64,000 nt of DNA from Lutjanus erythropterus (Eukaryota; Chordata; Actinopteri; Lutjaniformes; Lutjanidae): the NCBI GenBank assembly GCA_020091685.1, contig CM034601.1, forward strand, positions 9,736,419-9,800,418, given 5' to 3'. A program made the position numbers and the translations under genes. Under the pieces are notes generated by a model that was not told where the DNA came from, made no database searches, and saw only the letters and a program-made list of their open reading frames with translations. Within the stretch, counting starts at the first letter, position 1; each line of letters opens with the position of its first letter. Positions 25,250 through 37,697 of this stretch are shown here, one piece after another.

Positions 25250-26780
25250 TGAGAACCGTAGAGAATCAACTCAGCTCGTGTTTCCTCTGTGCAGCCTGAC
25301 TGTCGGCTCACTTGTGTTTCTCTTCATCAATAAATCACTCAAAACTAACCGCGAAGCAATGCTGAGGGCTGACAGTTAAAGGATCGATAGCGGACTCGTG
25401 TCTCTTCATATTGAGCTCATGTTGAGCTCTGATTCTTTCTGTATTTTGTTCAGAGAGCCTCCAAACCTCACACATTCAGCGCCGCGACAGGCACCGCTCA
25501 GCGACTATTCTCACTCATTTCTCTCCTAGAATGTTTTAAAATGCACCAGAGCTCCGTCAAAAGACGTTTTCCAGCTAGTCCACAAGTATGTTCAGAGACT
25601 AGAAGTAAAAACGACCATGTGTTGATGATCAGTTGTTAATAAATTGAAGTTATTCTGGTCGCAGCAAACACACTGATGATCGCCGAGGTGACACACTTCC
25701 TATTAGTCCTCTTTAACATAACATCGATCCTCCTAACAACAAATGATCACGTTGACAATCTGTAGTACTGTCGAAGTCATTAAACGAGAGTTAATAGAAC
25801 AGCTATTATATTTTCATAAGTTTGTCTTTTTTTTTAATCCGTTTTTTAACTTTTGTTTTCAATTCAGTTTAGTTTGAGGTAGTTTGTGTTGTGGGTTTGC
25901 TTGTTTCTGTTTAATTTGTCTGAAAATATTAAGTTTTAGATTGTTTTAGTTTTATTAGTTTTCTGAACTAGTTTGAGTTCTTTATTGTAAAATGAGGGAT
26001 ATTTATCAAAGGTAAATTGAATACATCCACGTACAAGACAATCACGTGTTCTGAAAGGAAATTTACGCCTTTTGACATCTTTGTCTCAACTTCATCTGCA
26101 CCATTTCACCCTATGATTGTTATTTTGTCAACTTTGACTAATTTGACAATTATGGTGCTGCTGTTTCCTTCTTTAATAAAACAAACTTCAAGGAACCAGC
26201 CATAACCTTAACAGGTGCCAAAATGTCATGAATTGTCTTTGGCAATTGAATTAGCTACACACAAGTTCAAAAAAGGAAAAAAACAGTCAAAAGCAGTTCT
26301 TTTCTAAAATAAATAAAAATAATAAGAGAATAATTAAACATTTAATATCATGTATGTCATCACAGTACAGTACTGAAACTTTTATTGCAATATTCAATAT
26401 ATTTTTTACATCTCTTATAAGTAAACATTATCATTCCTTTGCTGTTTGTATTTTTCTAAAAACTCTAAAAATTTTATGTCAAAGAACTATCTTTCCTTTT
26501 TCTTCATTTCTTTACACAAAGGTAGTTTAGTATAATTCACTATGGTAGAAGTTAATGACTCCATCTTCAGAAATGCTCTCTGAGTTGGGAGTTAAAGACA
26601 AGGGCAAGAGCCACACATGGCTCTGATTACTGCATGGAGATTTTATTATACAACAGTTTAATATTGGACTGGATTTTTAAACATTAATGATTTAAATATG
26701 GTGGTTAATTAAATTGAAAAGTAAGTGAAGATAAAAAACATTACATTGCTCAGGAGGTCTGGTGTATATTGCAAGTTATG
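25250..26780. other. Intergenic upstream of H1, no gene recognised
   Basis: The first part (25250-25560) is less AT-rich and would contain the H1 promoter; I could not identify a clear H1 CCAAT/AC-box pair. The remainder is AT-rich spacer without a supported feature. Confidence 0.45.
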
Positions 26781-26789
26781 GTTTTTAAT

Positions 26790-27150
26790 TTAAAGGGATG
26801 GTTCACTCATGCCAGTTATGGGTTGTGTTTATTTTGTTAATCTGCAAAACTGCTGGAGTTTCACAGGAAACAGTGTTGCAGAATCTCCCAAACAATGTAA
26901 GTGAAAGGTGACCAGTTTTCAAACTTAAAAACAAAAAAAAAATATGTAAGCCTCCATTACTTTTTGTCTGGAATAAGTCTCCTAAAGTCCCAACATGTTG
27001 TTTGCACACTTCTTCAGGACCTACAGTTGTCTGCATGGTGTCTTCCTGTGAAACTAGCTGTTTTTTGTGGACTTACAAAACTAAACCTGACCTTCAGCTT
27101 GAATGAGGAATTTGACTGAAATTTCATTTTTGGGTGAACTACCCTTTAAA
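26790..27150. mobile_element. MITE-like element with ~20-bp inverted ends
   Basis: The left end TTTAAAGGGATGGTTCACTC is the near reverse complement of the right end GGGTGAACTACCCTTTAAA (27132-27150). The interior includes 'TTTCACAGGAAACAGTGTTG' and 'AAAACTAAACCTGACCTTCA'. The same interior and right end recur at 46265-46441, and a right end alone at 40220-40236. It is non-coding. The superfamily is uncertain; a TTAA/TTTAA-like target is possible. Confidence 0.7.
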
Positions 27151-27159
27151 CTATAGCTC

Positions 27160-27930
27160 GATCATGTAGCTACAGACTGTTGGAGGAAAAGATGCCTGAC
27201 CTTTTCAGTTAATCATCAGTTTCATGTGCATAGTCACTGACCTCTGGAGATCTTTCAGCATCTTCCTTGAAACATACTGGACCAGACCACATTAGTCAGT
27301 CTGGATATAATTAGTAAATTAATAACAGTTGTCACAGCATGGACAATATACCTATATATAAAAAATGAAGCTGTTGAAAATGCACACAAGCAGAACTTTG
27401 ACGTTCATTGTACCAATTTGTGAGGATATACTGTAAACCAGACTCCCCTGTGTTGGTGGAGCCTGTGCTTAATGTACAGAGAGCATTAGTCCTCTGCAGT
27501 GACCTGTGTTCAATACCATACCTTCACTCTCCTTCCACTTTCCTGTGTCCTTTTTCCCCAGAGATAATCTATGTAGTTACAACATGCTTAGTGGAATATG
27601 ATTAAGAAAAAGAATTAACCCTTACAAGCAGCAAAAATAAATAAAAAAGCATCCTTTACGTTAGTATAGATTTTAAGAAATACATCACTAGAGAGCACCA
27701 CTCAGTTGAGAACAAAGAGCACAAGTGCCTGAATTCCAGTATCTCATAATACTGTCTAATGTCTTAGCCAAAACTGTCCCATGAAGGTGGTTTACCAGTA
27801 TATAAACTAAAGAACTGGTCTCAAATGTTTTCACTACATATTATTCATAATCAGCCACATAGATAACGTCACTTACCAACACCCGCGAATTTACTACAAT
27901 TTTAAACATTAAGACAGGATAAACTCTTCA
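27160..27930. other. Intergenic, no gene recognised
   Basis: AT-rich spacer between the MITE and the intact H4. No supported feature. Confidence 0.45.
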
Positions 27931-27942
27931 GATTAAGTGAGT

Positions 27943-27958
27943 GGCTCTTAAAAGAGCC
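27943..27958 (-). terminator. Histone 3' stem-loop (H4)
   Basis: Minus strand GGCTCTTTTAAGAGCC, perfect, with a GAAGAGTTT word about 15 nt further on as a possible U7-pairing element. Confidence 0.93.
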
Positions 27959-27989
27959 TTTGTGTTTCAGAATCAGATGAAGATCAGGT

Positions 27990-28322
<333 letters not shown>

Positions 28323-28339
28323 TCAAGAATGATAACGAC

Positions 28340-28520
28340 TGTAGAGACGCTCTGGATTTAACTCTCGTCTGCGGACGTGAGAGAAGTCAGATATAGCAAG
28401 TTTCGTTGGGTGGTACTTCCTACTTTGCTTCCTGGGTGAAGTCAGCTGAATGTTACATAAAACGTAAACTAAAAGATATAATTCAACAACAATTAAACAA
28501 TCTGTCATCTTTATACGGAG
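28340..28520 (-). promoter_or_regulatory. H4 upstream region, duplicated in the cluster
   Basis: This segment aligns with 17145-17340 upstream of the H4 pseudogene: 'GGACGTGAGAGAA', 'CAAGTTTCG', 'TGGGTGGT', 'GTGAAGTCAGCTGA' and 'CGGAGC'-type words in the same order. It likely includes the H4 promoter, though no textbook TATA box is clear. Confidence 0.55.
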
Positions 28521-28559
28521 CCACTTATGTGACTTTAATCTTTATATCACGATGTAGAA

Positions 28560-29570
28560 CAAATGTTGTTTAAAAGAGTTGTTGAGGTATTGAGAGTGGA
28601 GCTTTAAGTGACTACCTTTTTTAATACTGTTTATATATGTTAATATATTTAATACTAATATTCTGAATATCTTTCTAAAGCATGTAAAAGGAGGGGGAAA
28701 GTAACATGATAGAAAAAACCCTCAGACTATATCTTAGAATAAACTATAGGTTTATGAAGTGGATCAGTACAGTGTTGTAGCTGTGCTTGTGTGTTTGTAT
28801 ACTTTTTATACTGTATTTCTGTTGTTGAATAAAGAATAAAGAGATTTACTGAAATGTTGATTAACAAGTGTTGTCTGTTCCCCTCACAACCTGCCAGATG
28901 ATTTTACCAAGAGAGAAAATGTATCTAATATTACAGACCAAAGAAAAGTCCCAGTACTACTACTTAAAGGCAAAAAAAATAACCCTAGATATAAATTTCT
29001 CATGGAAAACGTGCTCTACCTACAGCCTTCAAATTCAAGAACTTTTCAAGAGCTTCAATTCAAGTTCATTTTCAAGTTTTTCAAGCACCTTAAAACAAAA
29101 TTAACAAAAAAAATTAACAAAATTATTTTTTTTTTCATAGTAGCATTCAACATTAGGGTGACAAATGAGAGAAACTTGCATGTTTCAGAATGTAAGTAGA
29201 CTTGTCATCCTCTTATAAACCTAGCTGAAATTATATCCAACTTTTTAAAATAAAAAGTGAATTATTCAGTGTTAAATATCAGTTTAAAGTAATGCAAGCA
29301 AAGTTCAAAGTGTGTATCTGAACACCACTAACCTTTAAAATACATTACAATTTGTTTTAATGATTTCCAGCTCCTGTATGAACTTCAAACCTTTAGATAC
29401 AACAAAATAGTGGCATTAAGTTGAAATGGTGGGTGGTCTTAAAACTGTAACAAACTACCAAGTTTCAAGTGTGTTAATTGTATAAAAACATGAGAAACTG
29501 CAATTCGACACTGCACCAATCTGTTTTGCAAATAAATTTAATACACACTTATTATATATTTTTATATATA
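28560..29570. other. Spacer between H4 and H2B
   Basis: AT-rich DNA with poly(T)/poly(A) runs near 29105-29140 and a short (AT)/(AC) tract at 29548-29582. No gene seen. Confidence 0.5.
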
Positions 29571-29626
29571 TATACACACACGTGCAAAAATCAGTGAGAA
29601 TAAAGCTCTTAATTGAAGCAGTGGGT

Positions 29627-29642
29627 GGCTCTGAAAAGAGCC
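29627..29642 (-). terminator. Histone 3' stem-loop (H2B)
   Basis: Minus strand GGCTCTTTTCAGAGCC, perfect 6-bp stem with TTTC loop, 26 nt past the H2B stop. The downstream AGAGCTTTA word fits a U7-pairing element. Confidence 0.93.
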
Positions 29643-29668
29643 TTTGTATTGTTTGGATGAGAGCAGGT

Positions 29669-30040
29669 TTACTTGGAGCTGGTGTACTTAGTCACAGCCT
29701 TGGTTCCCTCAGACACAGCGTGCTTGGCCAGCTCACCAGGCAGCAGGAGGCGGACAGCGGTCTGAATCTCCCTGGAAGTGATGGTGGAGCGCTTGTTGTA
29801 GTGAGCCAAACGAGAGGATTCACCAGCGATGCGCTCAAAGATGTCACTCACGAAAGAATTCATGATGCCCATGGCCTTGGAGGAAATGCCAGTGTCAGGG
29901 TGAACCTGCTTGAGGACCTTGTACACGTAAATGGCATAGCTCTCCCTCCTGGGTCTCCTCTTCTTCCTGCTGCTCTTTGCGCCGCTTTTAGACGCGGCTT
30001 TCTTCGAGCCTTTTCTCGCTGCTTTAGGTGGGTCAGGCAT
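29669..30040 (-). CDS. Histone H2B, intact (123 aa)
   Basis: Core histone H2B. ATG is at 30038-30040 and TAA at 29669-29671. The tail is [20 protein letters not shown], followed by [14 protein letters not shown], then the standard fold [40 protein letters not shown] and [20 protein letters not shown]. One fold position differs from the 13.5 kb gene: AGESSRL instead of AGEASRL. An alternative upstream ATG lies in another frame and is not relevant. Upstream are a CCAAT box (GATTGGCT on the plus strand near 30144), a weak octamer-like ATGTAAAT near 30112 and a TATA-like element near 30098. The copy at 18.1 kb is its closest relative, sharing the KS-rich tail codons and the TTTC loop. Confidence 0.96.
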   Translation of the reverse strand: MPDPPKAARKGSKKAASKSGAKSSRKKRRPRRESYAIYVYKVLKQVHPDTGISSKAMGIMNSFVSDIFERIAGESSRLAHYNKRSTITSREIQTAVRLLLPGELAKHAVSEGTKAVTKYTSSK

Positions 30041-30299
30041 CTCGTTTTCACTTGAATTCGCTTCAACGTGTAATAACTGTCGGTGTTGGTTGGTCTTATT
30101 TAGTTTCTTCTATGTAAATTAGGCTGCGCTGTTACTCGCACAGGATTGGCTGATTTTTAAACGCTTTTAGGATGAGCGTGAGCGTGCGCCTTTCAAACAG
30201 CCGTTAAACCACAAAGCAAGAAGTGAAAGATGATCTTTGCAACTGCTCGCAACACGATGTCGTGAGATAAATAGAAAGAAATGTGTGATGTTAAAAATA

Positions 30300-31050
30300 G
30301 TGATTAATCAAAGATTGAAAAAAAAAAAAATCCTTGCAGATATCTTTCCTCCATCCAGCAAAATCATAACCCAACTAAATAAATAGTATCAACTCGATCT
30401 GGGGTAAAACGGGGAAGTCCGTAAGGGGAACTTATAAAAAGTCAAGGACAATGTTATAAATGACTTTGAAAAACATAAACAAAACAAAAAATACTTGTTA
30501 CCATTATCAGAAATGCTCTGTGGAAAAAGGAAGAGGCAAAACAAATGATGATGACAGAGATTTCATTATTACTCAGTATCAACATTTACAAATAAACCAG
30601 GGTGATTTATGCAGCAAACTCAAATATAACAAAATATATGATTTTATGGGAGATTATTTTTGTTTTGTTTTCTATTTCAGTTTAATTTTCACTGTGAGTT
30701 TGCTTTTACTTTAATTTTTATTGCCTAGTTGTAGTTGGTCTATAGTTTATTAGTTTGGGGGCAAGGTTTAAGAACTATACAATCAGTATTAAAATGTGAA
30801 CACTTTGTGAAGGCAGTTGACTTATGCAGGCATCTATCGGCACTAATGCTTCCTCACATTTGTGTTGATGAATTTGACCAAATTTACAATGGCTAAAACT
30901 AGATGAGCCTGTTTCCTGAATGATTTTATTTTATTTTACTGAAAGATGAAAACGTTTTAGCTTTCGTTTTTTTCTGAAGTTAAGTTTTCGTTTCAGGTAA
31001 CTAAAAATGTTTTTTCACACATAGTATTAGTTTCGTTTTAGGTAACTACG
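30300..31050. other. Spacer between histone cluster and rnf26
   Basis: AT-rich DNA. The segment 30640-31050 has words such as 'TTTTGTTTTCTATTTCAGTT' and 'AGTTTCGTTTTAGGTAACTA' that recur near 25850-25990, so it contains a dispersed low-complexity repeat. No gene seen. Confidence 0.45.
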
Positions 31051-31084
31051 AAAGGGACCTGTCTGCAGGGAAGATAGCGGACAA

Positions 31085-31135
31085 GGGCGCCGCCATAGCT
31101 CTACTGCATACCGGAAGTCACAACCGGAAGTTAGT
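31085..31135 (+). promoter_or_regulatory. Probable rnf26 promoter: YY1-like and twin ETS sites
   Basis: GCCGCCAT at 31089-31096 matches the YY1 core. CCGGAAGT occurs twice, at 31111-31118 and 31124-31131, 13 bp apart, matching ETS-family (GABP/ELK) sites. Such TATA-less ETS/YY1 promoters are typical of housekeeping genes. The next plus-strand gene is rnf26, 2.5 kb downstream. Confidence 0.6.
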
Positions 31136-31149
31136 CTTCTTCGTGTATC

Positions 31150-31381
31150 TTGTTACTTATTCGGCGCTCCATCTTTACGGGTACTCTTGTGGGAGAGAGG
31201 AGAGACTACTGCACAATAATCTTGTTCAGTATTCAGGTTAATGTAATGAATCTACACACTCCGATACACTAGGAGGCGATATGCACCTTTCACGTTTATT
31301 TGTGATCTCGCAGAAGATAGAAGATGCTCATGAAAATAGGCTAAACAAGACGATTAAATTTCTCTGCGTCATGTTGCCACG
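31150..31381 (+). other. rnf26: Probable 5' non-coding exon of rnf26
   Basis: The segment between the ETS sites and a strong donor (CACG|GTGAGT, GT at 31382-31383) is a likely first exon, spliced to the acceptor TTCTCTGCAG ending at 33642. It contains an ATG at 31281 whose frame stays open to the donor. The start site is not precise. Confidence 0.5.
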
Positions 31382-33648
31382 GTGAGTCATGTTCACTTAA
31401 AATGGTCACCAGCCGATTATTCTGAGAAACATTGTTTTTATATGTATTTCTAGCTAGCTAGCAAGCTAATTCCAATGGGTGTGGTCTGCTAGCGACGTTA
31501 GCATGTGGTTGCTGTCAAACACAATATGAGCTTCGCACATACAGGATAAATATATATATATAGAGAGAAGTGAATGTGATCATTTTCTAACCGACGTTTG
31601 TAAAGGTTAATGGGATTTGCGTTGTCTATCGACACATAACGTTACCTTAACTGACGTTTGCTATTAGCTCGAATGCAAAAGTTTCGTTTTGATACCAAAC
31701 TCCATTTATAAATTAGTCAATTTTAAGTTTACAAAACTGTACAAACGTCACAATGATGAATTAAATACTTCACCTTAATAGTCAATAGGTTTTCTTAAAC
31801 TCGGCATGTACACTATGTACTACAACACTTGTTAAACGTATTTTTACGTAAACTATTGTTTGCTTGCTATTCATCTCTTCTGTCTCTGACCACTAAAATA
31901 ACACACCAAATTGGCTGGAGTTCAGTGTGTGTAGGCCCTACAGGGTTTTTCTGCCTGCTGTGTTTTATTTTCTTTGCTGGATCTATGCTCAGCATTGAAT
32001 GCATTGAATCAACTGATCTTTACATTGTGAGTGCTATTTTAAACATTTGGTTGCTTGACAGTCCTGTTAATATTTTAACACTATGTCATTTTCAAGCAAA
32101 TTAAATAACAGGGGTACATAATAAATCACTCATTTTATTAGTATCACACAGCAGTTGGGTCAAACGTATGTATTGTGTATGTACTGATAGGAATGTCCAC
32201 ATATCTCCACATTTACTGTGTGTAGAAGCCTAATGGTTAAAGCCAGTACCATGTCACCTTGTTGCTATTCATCTCTGCATATTCCTATCTGTCTCTACAC
32301 TGTTTATTGCTTCAAATGAAGGTGAAAATCCCCCGAAAAATCTATAAAGTCAACATCAAGAACAATGACCTTCATGAGGCTTTTGCTGTGTCATTACCTT
32401 AGCTGCAGTTTAAAGGGATTGTTCGTATTATATGAATTGGTGTTGTATAAGGTACTTCTCTATAGTTGCTGTATTACCTACAGTAGATGGGGTCGACACA
32501 CCCACAGTTTGGAAAAGGAGCAGGAGTACAAGTGTAGGAAGCAAAGAAATGTGCTGCTATGGACAAGGTCAGCATCAAAACAATTATTTACTGATGGGAA
32601 CCCACCCATGTGTCAGTAATTTAAAAGTTAAAAGTAATTTTACCTCACAGTACATGGGAGTTGTTACAATATATCGATAGTACAAAAAAAGTCTCAATAT
32701 GGTATCAGACTGTGACAATATATACTGTGATATTACATGATTAATTATTGTATTTTATTATTTTTATTTTATAAAATGTCTGCTGCATTGTTTTTGTTTA
32801 GCAATTGCACATACATAATTCAGACATTAATTGCACATATTTAGGTCACAGCTGGATACTTTTATTTTACTTAATTTAGACAAGGAAAACAGAACCAGTT
32901 TCAATTAAAAGCAAAAACAAACATAACAAACAAAATAATGACATATTATAAAGTCATATTTCTCAAGGACTTATTATCATGGTATTATTAAGCCTGTTTT
33001 TTTGGTGTCATTACCTCTCTTTTTTCCCCTTTTGTATGATTGTGTGACTTTGCTGAATCTGAACTAACTTTTTAAAGTCACAAGTATAAACGGCGGTAGA
33101 CCAGGAACTCTTGTGTAACACTAATTACCAATTATTACAAAATTACTGTTTTTGCCAGAGAAGCCTAATTGCTAGTTGGAGAGAGCAATATTTGGCTTAA
33201 ATACCAGTGGTTTCCTATCAGAAAAGACTGTCTGAAAGCGAGTTGAAGTGGTGAAATTATTATGAATATAGTGTACACAATTGATAGTTATTTGTTTAGG
33301 TGTTTAAAATAATAATTAAAAAAAATGGTGCTGACCCTGTCCACAGCAGTACATTGTTTTGCTTCTCACACCTGTACTCCTGCTGCTTCTCCAACTGGTG
33401 TTGTCTGGGAAAAAAAAATCACATTTTGATTCCTCAGATACTGCAGTTTAACATTCAGTGAGCTGCTGTGTCCTGTAGAAATCAAGTGTTTGCCACCAGA
33501 GGTCATTGCAGAGTCAGACATCATCTTCAGTCACAGAGAAATCCAGCACACTGGGATTTAAATATAGACTTTGTATTCTGAAGTTGTTATTAACTGGTGT
33601 GGATAGACTGTTCAGCTCTGACTCCTCTCTTCTTCTCTGCAGCCTGAT

Positions 33649-34896
33649 ATGGATGAAGTGAACTTTGTCTGTCTTGCTGTTGGGAGATGTTTGGACGCCT
33701 GCTGCCTGCTGCTCGACCTGCTCGTCAGGACGTTCAGCTGGCTGCTTTGTCTCTTGTCTGGCATGGGTGCTTCCCTGCACAATGCACTGATCGTCCTGAG
33801 TGGATCCACTTTAGTTGAATACTGGAACTTTGCTGTTTTCTCCTTCCTCACTGCCAGCGAAGCCGTCTCCAGTGCTGCATGTGGAGCACTGCACATTGTG
33901 GATGGCTGGCTGCAGACACTGGGAGGCGTGTTTGAGAGTTTCAAGATGGTGGGACACCTTTTCTGTCATGTGGCATGGCGTGTCAAGGATGTGCTGCATC
34001 GTGGGCTCCTTTCAGGGAGCTGCATCCTGCGTCAGACATGTGAAGGTGTCTGCATCGTGCTCAGTCTCATTTTCTATTTTGTCAACACTGTGGTCAACGT
34101 CGTCCTCATCAGCACACAGAACTGTTTGTCTGTGCTGGCGGGCGTCTGGGAAGTAGTGGCTGACCCGGTGCACAAAGTGGTCGACCTGGCTCTGACTCTG
34201 CTCACCTTCCTGTACAGCTGTCTCGTCGGCGCCTCCGTGCTGCTGTGGACACCCTGCCAGCTGCTGCTGGACTTGCTGGGAGCACTGGGTCGCATCTTCA
34301 CTGTTTTCATGGTTGACTCACATGGCGTCCTCATTACAGCAGCCATCATCACTGTGGCTTTGCTATTACTGAATCCCCGGGTTACTGCCCTCGCCGGTCA
34401 GCTGAGCCTTCATTTTGTCAACGCTCTGCCGGGAGCTCGTGGTGTACAGACGATACTGGAACAAGCTCTAGCCAATCAGGAGGTCCATACCAGGACAGCA
34501 CAGGACGTGATTACGACGAGGCTTCAGCACACTGACAATTTAATCGCTGAGACCGACCTGAGGCCAGTGAATGAGCCAAGTCAGCCGGACTCTCAGCAGG
34601 ATGACGAGTCAGAGATCAGCAGCAGGACAAGTGCGTCCCAGCTAAACTTGACTCCGGTGGATGGTGGCAGCCCTCAGAGTGATGGCAAGCTGCTCAGCCT
34701 GCTGAAGGAGCAGGAGGAGAGGAAGAAGTGTGTCATCTGTCAGGACCTGAGCAAGACTGTGCTGCTGCTGCCCTGCCGTCACCTCTGTCTCTGCCGACAC
34801 TGCGCCGACATACTGACCCAACACCGACACGTCCAGCAGCGCTGCTGTCCGCTCTGCCGGCAGCCAATCACACAGACCATGGACGTCTTCCTCTGA
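33649..34896 (+). CDS. rnf26: RNF26: ER multi-spanning RING E3 ubiquitin ligase (415 aa)
   Basis: RNF26 is an endoplasmic reticulum membrane E3 ligase, known in mammals to modify STING and to position endosomes through SQSTM1. The coding region is a single exon preceded by an acceptor at 33641-33642; ATG is the first in the exon. The N-terminal 250 residues are strongly hydrophobic, with clear membrane segments near residues 10-38, 133-156, 177-210 and 225-245. A polar linker (about 260-355) follows. The C-terminal RING has Cys361, Cys364, Cys376, His378, Cys380/382, Cys385 and the CPLC pair near 400-403 (words KKCVICQDLSKTVLLLPCRH and CCPLCRQ). Human RNF26 is 433 aa and also ends in a short hydrophobic tail after the RING, as here (MDVFL). 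AATAAA signals are at 35471 and 35720. Confidence 0.94.
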   Translation: MDEVNFVCLAVGRCLDACCLLLDLLVRTFSWLLCLLSGMGASLHNALIVLSGSTLVEYWNFAVFSFLTASEAVSSAACGALHIVDGWLQTLGGVFESFKMVGHLFCHVAWRVKDVLHRGLLSGSCILRQTCEGVCIVLSLIFYFVNTVVNVVLISTQNCLSVLAGVWEVVADPVHKVVDLALTLLTFLYSCLVGASVLLWTPCQLLLDLLGALGRIFTVFMVDSHGVLITAAIITVALLLLNPRVTALAGQLSLHFVNALPGARGVQTILEQALANQEVHTRTAQDVITTRLQHTDNLIAETDLRPVNEPSQPDSQQDDESEISSRTSASQLNLTPVDGGSPQSDGKLLSLLKEQEERKKCVICQDLSKTVLLLPCRHLCLCRHCADILTQHRHVQQRCCPLCRQPITQTMDVFL

Positions 34897-35470
34897 GAGC
34901 AGTGGTGACATCAACTCCAAACTGAAGCACACAACAGAAAAATTGCTTTTTCTCTAAATGTATTAAATTATGAGCAGGTTTCAGCATCAAACTTCATACT
35001 GTGTGAACTGTCTGTACAATCGAGTATCGCTAAGTGCCAACTACTGGTGTTTTATTTATTAAGGGTGCTCTGATTGATCGGCCACACCGATCATTATCAG
35101 CCAGTATTCATTCTATATATTTTGTTTGGAGGTGTCCGTAAAGACCAATCAGAAGAGCCAATCATATGATGTAGTGGCCAGGGTCTGAAATTAACACCTA
35201 CCAAACAACAAATGCGGGTAAATTTTCTGTTTGGTGAGTACATTGAAGAATAGTTAAATCAGTAATAAGTAATGCTACACAATAATTAGAAGTCTTCAAA
35301 CAGACGTCTTTATCATGATCTGTGATCATGATCACTTGAAGTCCTAATCAGAGCACCCTTATTATTTATTCTTTGTTCCAGTATTTTCTAATCGCAACCA
35401 GGAAACTTTTGTAACTTTACTGAACAGTATTTGTGCACCCTGGTGTTTATTCTTGAAAGTTGACATTATA

Positions 35471-35725
35471 AATAAATGTGTCTTAATTCTGTTTGCCATT
35501 AACTTTGAGATGCCAAAATAACAAAGAAGCTCCTGAAGCTCTTGAATCTCTTGATACGTTAGAAGTGTGGACGCTCATTTCATAACACTTGGCTGCTGAT
35601 TGTTAACACTGGTTTTGTGCCAAAGACTTCACAATTGCTATAGTTGTTTTTGTACTTATGTAAGTTTATGTAAGTTATTTATATTTTGAACATTTATTTA
35701 AAAAAGAAATATAAAACTTAATAAA
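35471..35725 (+). terminator. rnf26 polyadenylation signals
   Basis: AATAAA at 35471-35476 and again at 35720-35725. Either would give a 3' UTR of about 0.6-0.85 kb. A GATCGGCC-type repeat fragment (about 35060-35360) lies inside this 3' UTR. Confidence 0.5.
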
Positions 35726-35739
35726 TATATCAGACTGAA

Positions 35740-37085
35740 TATCTGCTATGGATGTTGGACTTTGTCTTTTAATTAATTAAAAACTTAAGTTTGATAGTTT
35801 AGCAGTTTAATAATTCCTTCAAAAGTTCAGAAGCAGTGTCTCTTTCCAGAGTAATAACCCGGTTCCTCAAGATAATCCACAGACCTTGTTGTGAGCAGTT
35901 TAATGTACTATTGTCTTTCTACGGAACTACACTCAAAAACTCACCAAGCAGAAGGAAGCGTGGATCTACTCTTGCCTGAACAGGCCTTGTGACAGCACAG
36001 ATTGTATTTATTTGGATTCATTTTCACATCCGGCCACTTCAAAGCAAGAGGTTTTGGGGGTGTACAAAAGCCTTTTTTTTAATGCCTACACATATCCTTA
36101 GAAAAAATAGGTTAGTATTCATTTTCTGTGGTATTGTTATCACATTTAAACAGGGACTAGGTATCAGACACAGTCTTAGTCATCTGCAGGCACTTTTTTA
36201 CAATTAAAAAAAAAAATCAGGTGGAAATACAAACCCTCCAATTAAATGTGTTAATTCTATTTCTCAGTGCCATGAGCATTTACAGTGATTCTGACTACTG
36301 AGGGGAAAAAAAAAACTTAATAGTGTTACCTTTCAAAGGAGACCAAGACTACACATGTACTCCAGATGGTTAAAGAGCAGCTCTCGGTTTACTTGGGTAT
36401 AATTTGAATAAGCTTTTTATGCTTAAAATTGTGCATTAAATTTCTGCATTAAATGTGCAAACTCAATTTGTGGCAAAGTTAAGAGTTATGACTTCAATAT
36501 TTCTTGTCATGGGTTTAAATAAGGTTGGAGAAAAAGAATTATATTAAAAGGGAGGGAAGGTTGATTTTGCAATTACACAAACAGCAGCAGTGGAGATAAA
36601 GCAGATCAACAAAACACAAAGGTTAATGGTTTTTGAGAACTATAATGATATATTTCTTTTAAACAATCAAGAAATAATGAATATATGTAATTAATATATA
36701 TATATATATATGTTTAATGTACTGGTTACATGAGTCTATCATGCAGCTTACATAGATTAGTTACAAATTTACAGTTACAACGGTTATAGACAATTAGACA
36801 ATTGAGATGGAGTTTTTTTTTTTAGTCAGCGGAACTGATTTCTGGGAGATTCATGAAGTTCTCAGAGACACTTTGTGTTTCCGTCATTACGATGACACTC
36901 CTCACGGTCAGTTTAGTTTTTGACAAACAAGCTGCAACAAGAGCTCTGTCAGCAAGACACCCGTTAAGCACTCTTCATGTGAGTGCTGGGGGATTTCGTT
37001 CAGGCTCCGGGTCTCTGTGTACTCAGGTCTCTCTTCACTGGGGGTTAGGGTTGGATAAAGTACCTTGCTCTTACACTTGAAGGGT
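35740..37085. other. Intergenic between rnf26 and insulin, no gene recognised
   Basis: AT-rich DNA with short AT and poly(T) runs. No exon or RNA gene could be supported. Confidence 0.5.
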
Positions 37086-37615
37086 AATTCTGTTAAAAAC
37101 CCAGATCTAAGTGCTAAAAATTATGAACCCACATATCAATGCTAAAAGTGTGTTGGGAACACAGATATAAGCGTTAAAAATGGAAAAGAGCCCAGATCTA
37201 AGTGCTAAAAATGATTATGAACCCATATAATATAAGGGCTAAAAATTAAGAACACAGATATCAATGCTAAAACTGGTAAAGAACATAATCAACAGTAAAA
37301 ACTTAAAAACAGATATAAGTGCTAAAAATGGTTGAGAACCCAAATATCAATGTTAGAAATGGTTAAGAACCCAGATATTAATGCGAAAAATGGCTAAGAA
37401 GCCACGTATCAACACTAAAATTGGTTAAGATCCCAGATATCAATAGTAAAAATGGTTTAAAAAAAACATTGTCAACACTGAAAACATTTGAGAACCCAGA
37501 TATCAATGCTAAAAATTGTTAAGAGCCCTGATATAAGTGCTAATAATTGTTAAGCACCAATATATCAACACTAAAAACATTTGAGAACTCAGATATCAAC
37601 GCTAAAAAGGGTGTT
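37085..37615. repeat. Degenerate ~31-bp minisatellite upstream of insulin
   Basis: About 17 tandem units share the pattern AACCCAGATATCAATGCT then AAAAATGGTTAAG (about 31 bp). Units vary by substitutions and small indels, for example AGATCTAAGTGCTAAAAAT, ATATAAGTGCTAAAAATGG and ATATCAACACTAAAAACA. The array ends about 200 bp before the insulin TATA box. Confidence 0.9.
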
Positions 37616-37697
37616 AGGTCTCTGAGCTCAACGAGAAGCAGCACGAGGCTGATTAGTGATCAATATTTGTCTATAAGAGGTGATCAGATCATGTCGG

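Noticed and set aside
37090-37612. Regular repeats considered as a CRISPR array
   Set aside because: Units are directly tandem without unique spacers and the genome is eukaryotic; this is a minisatellite.
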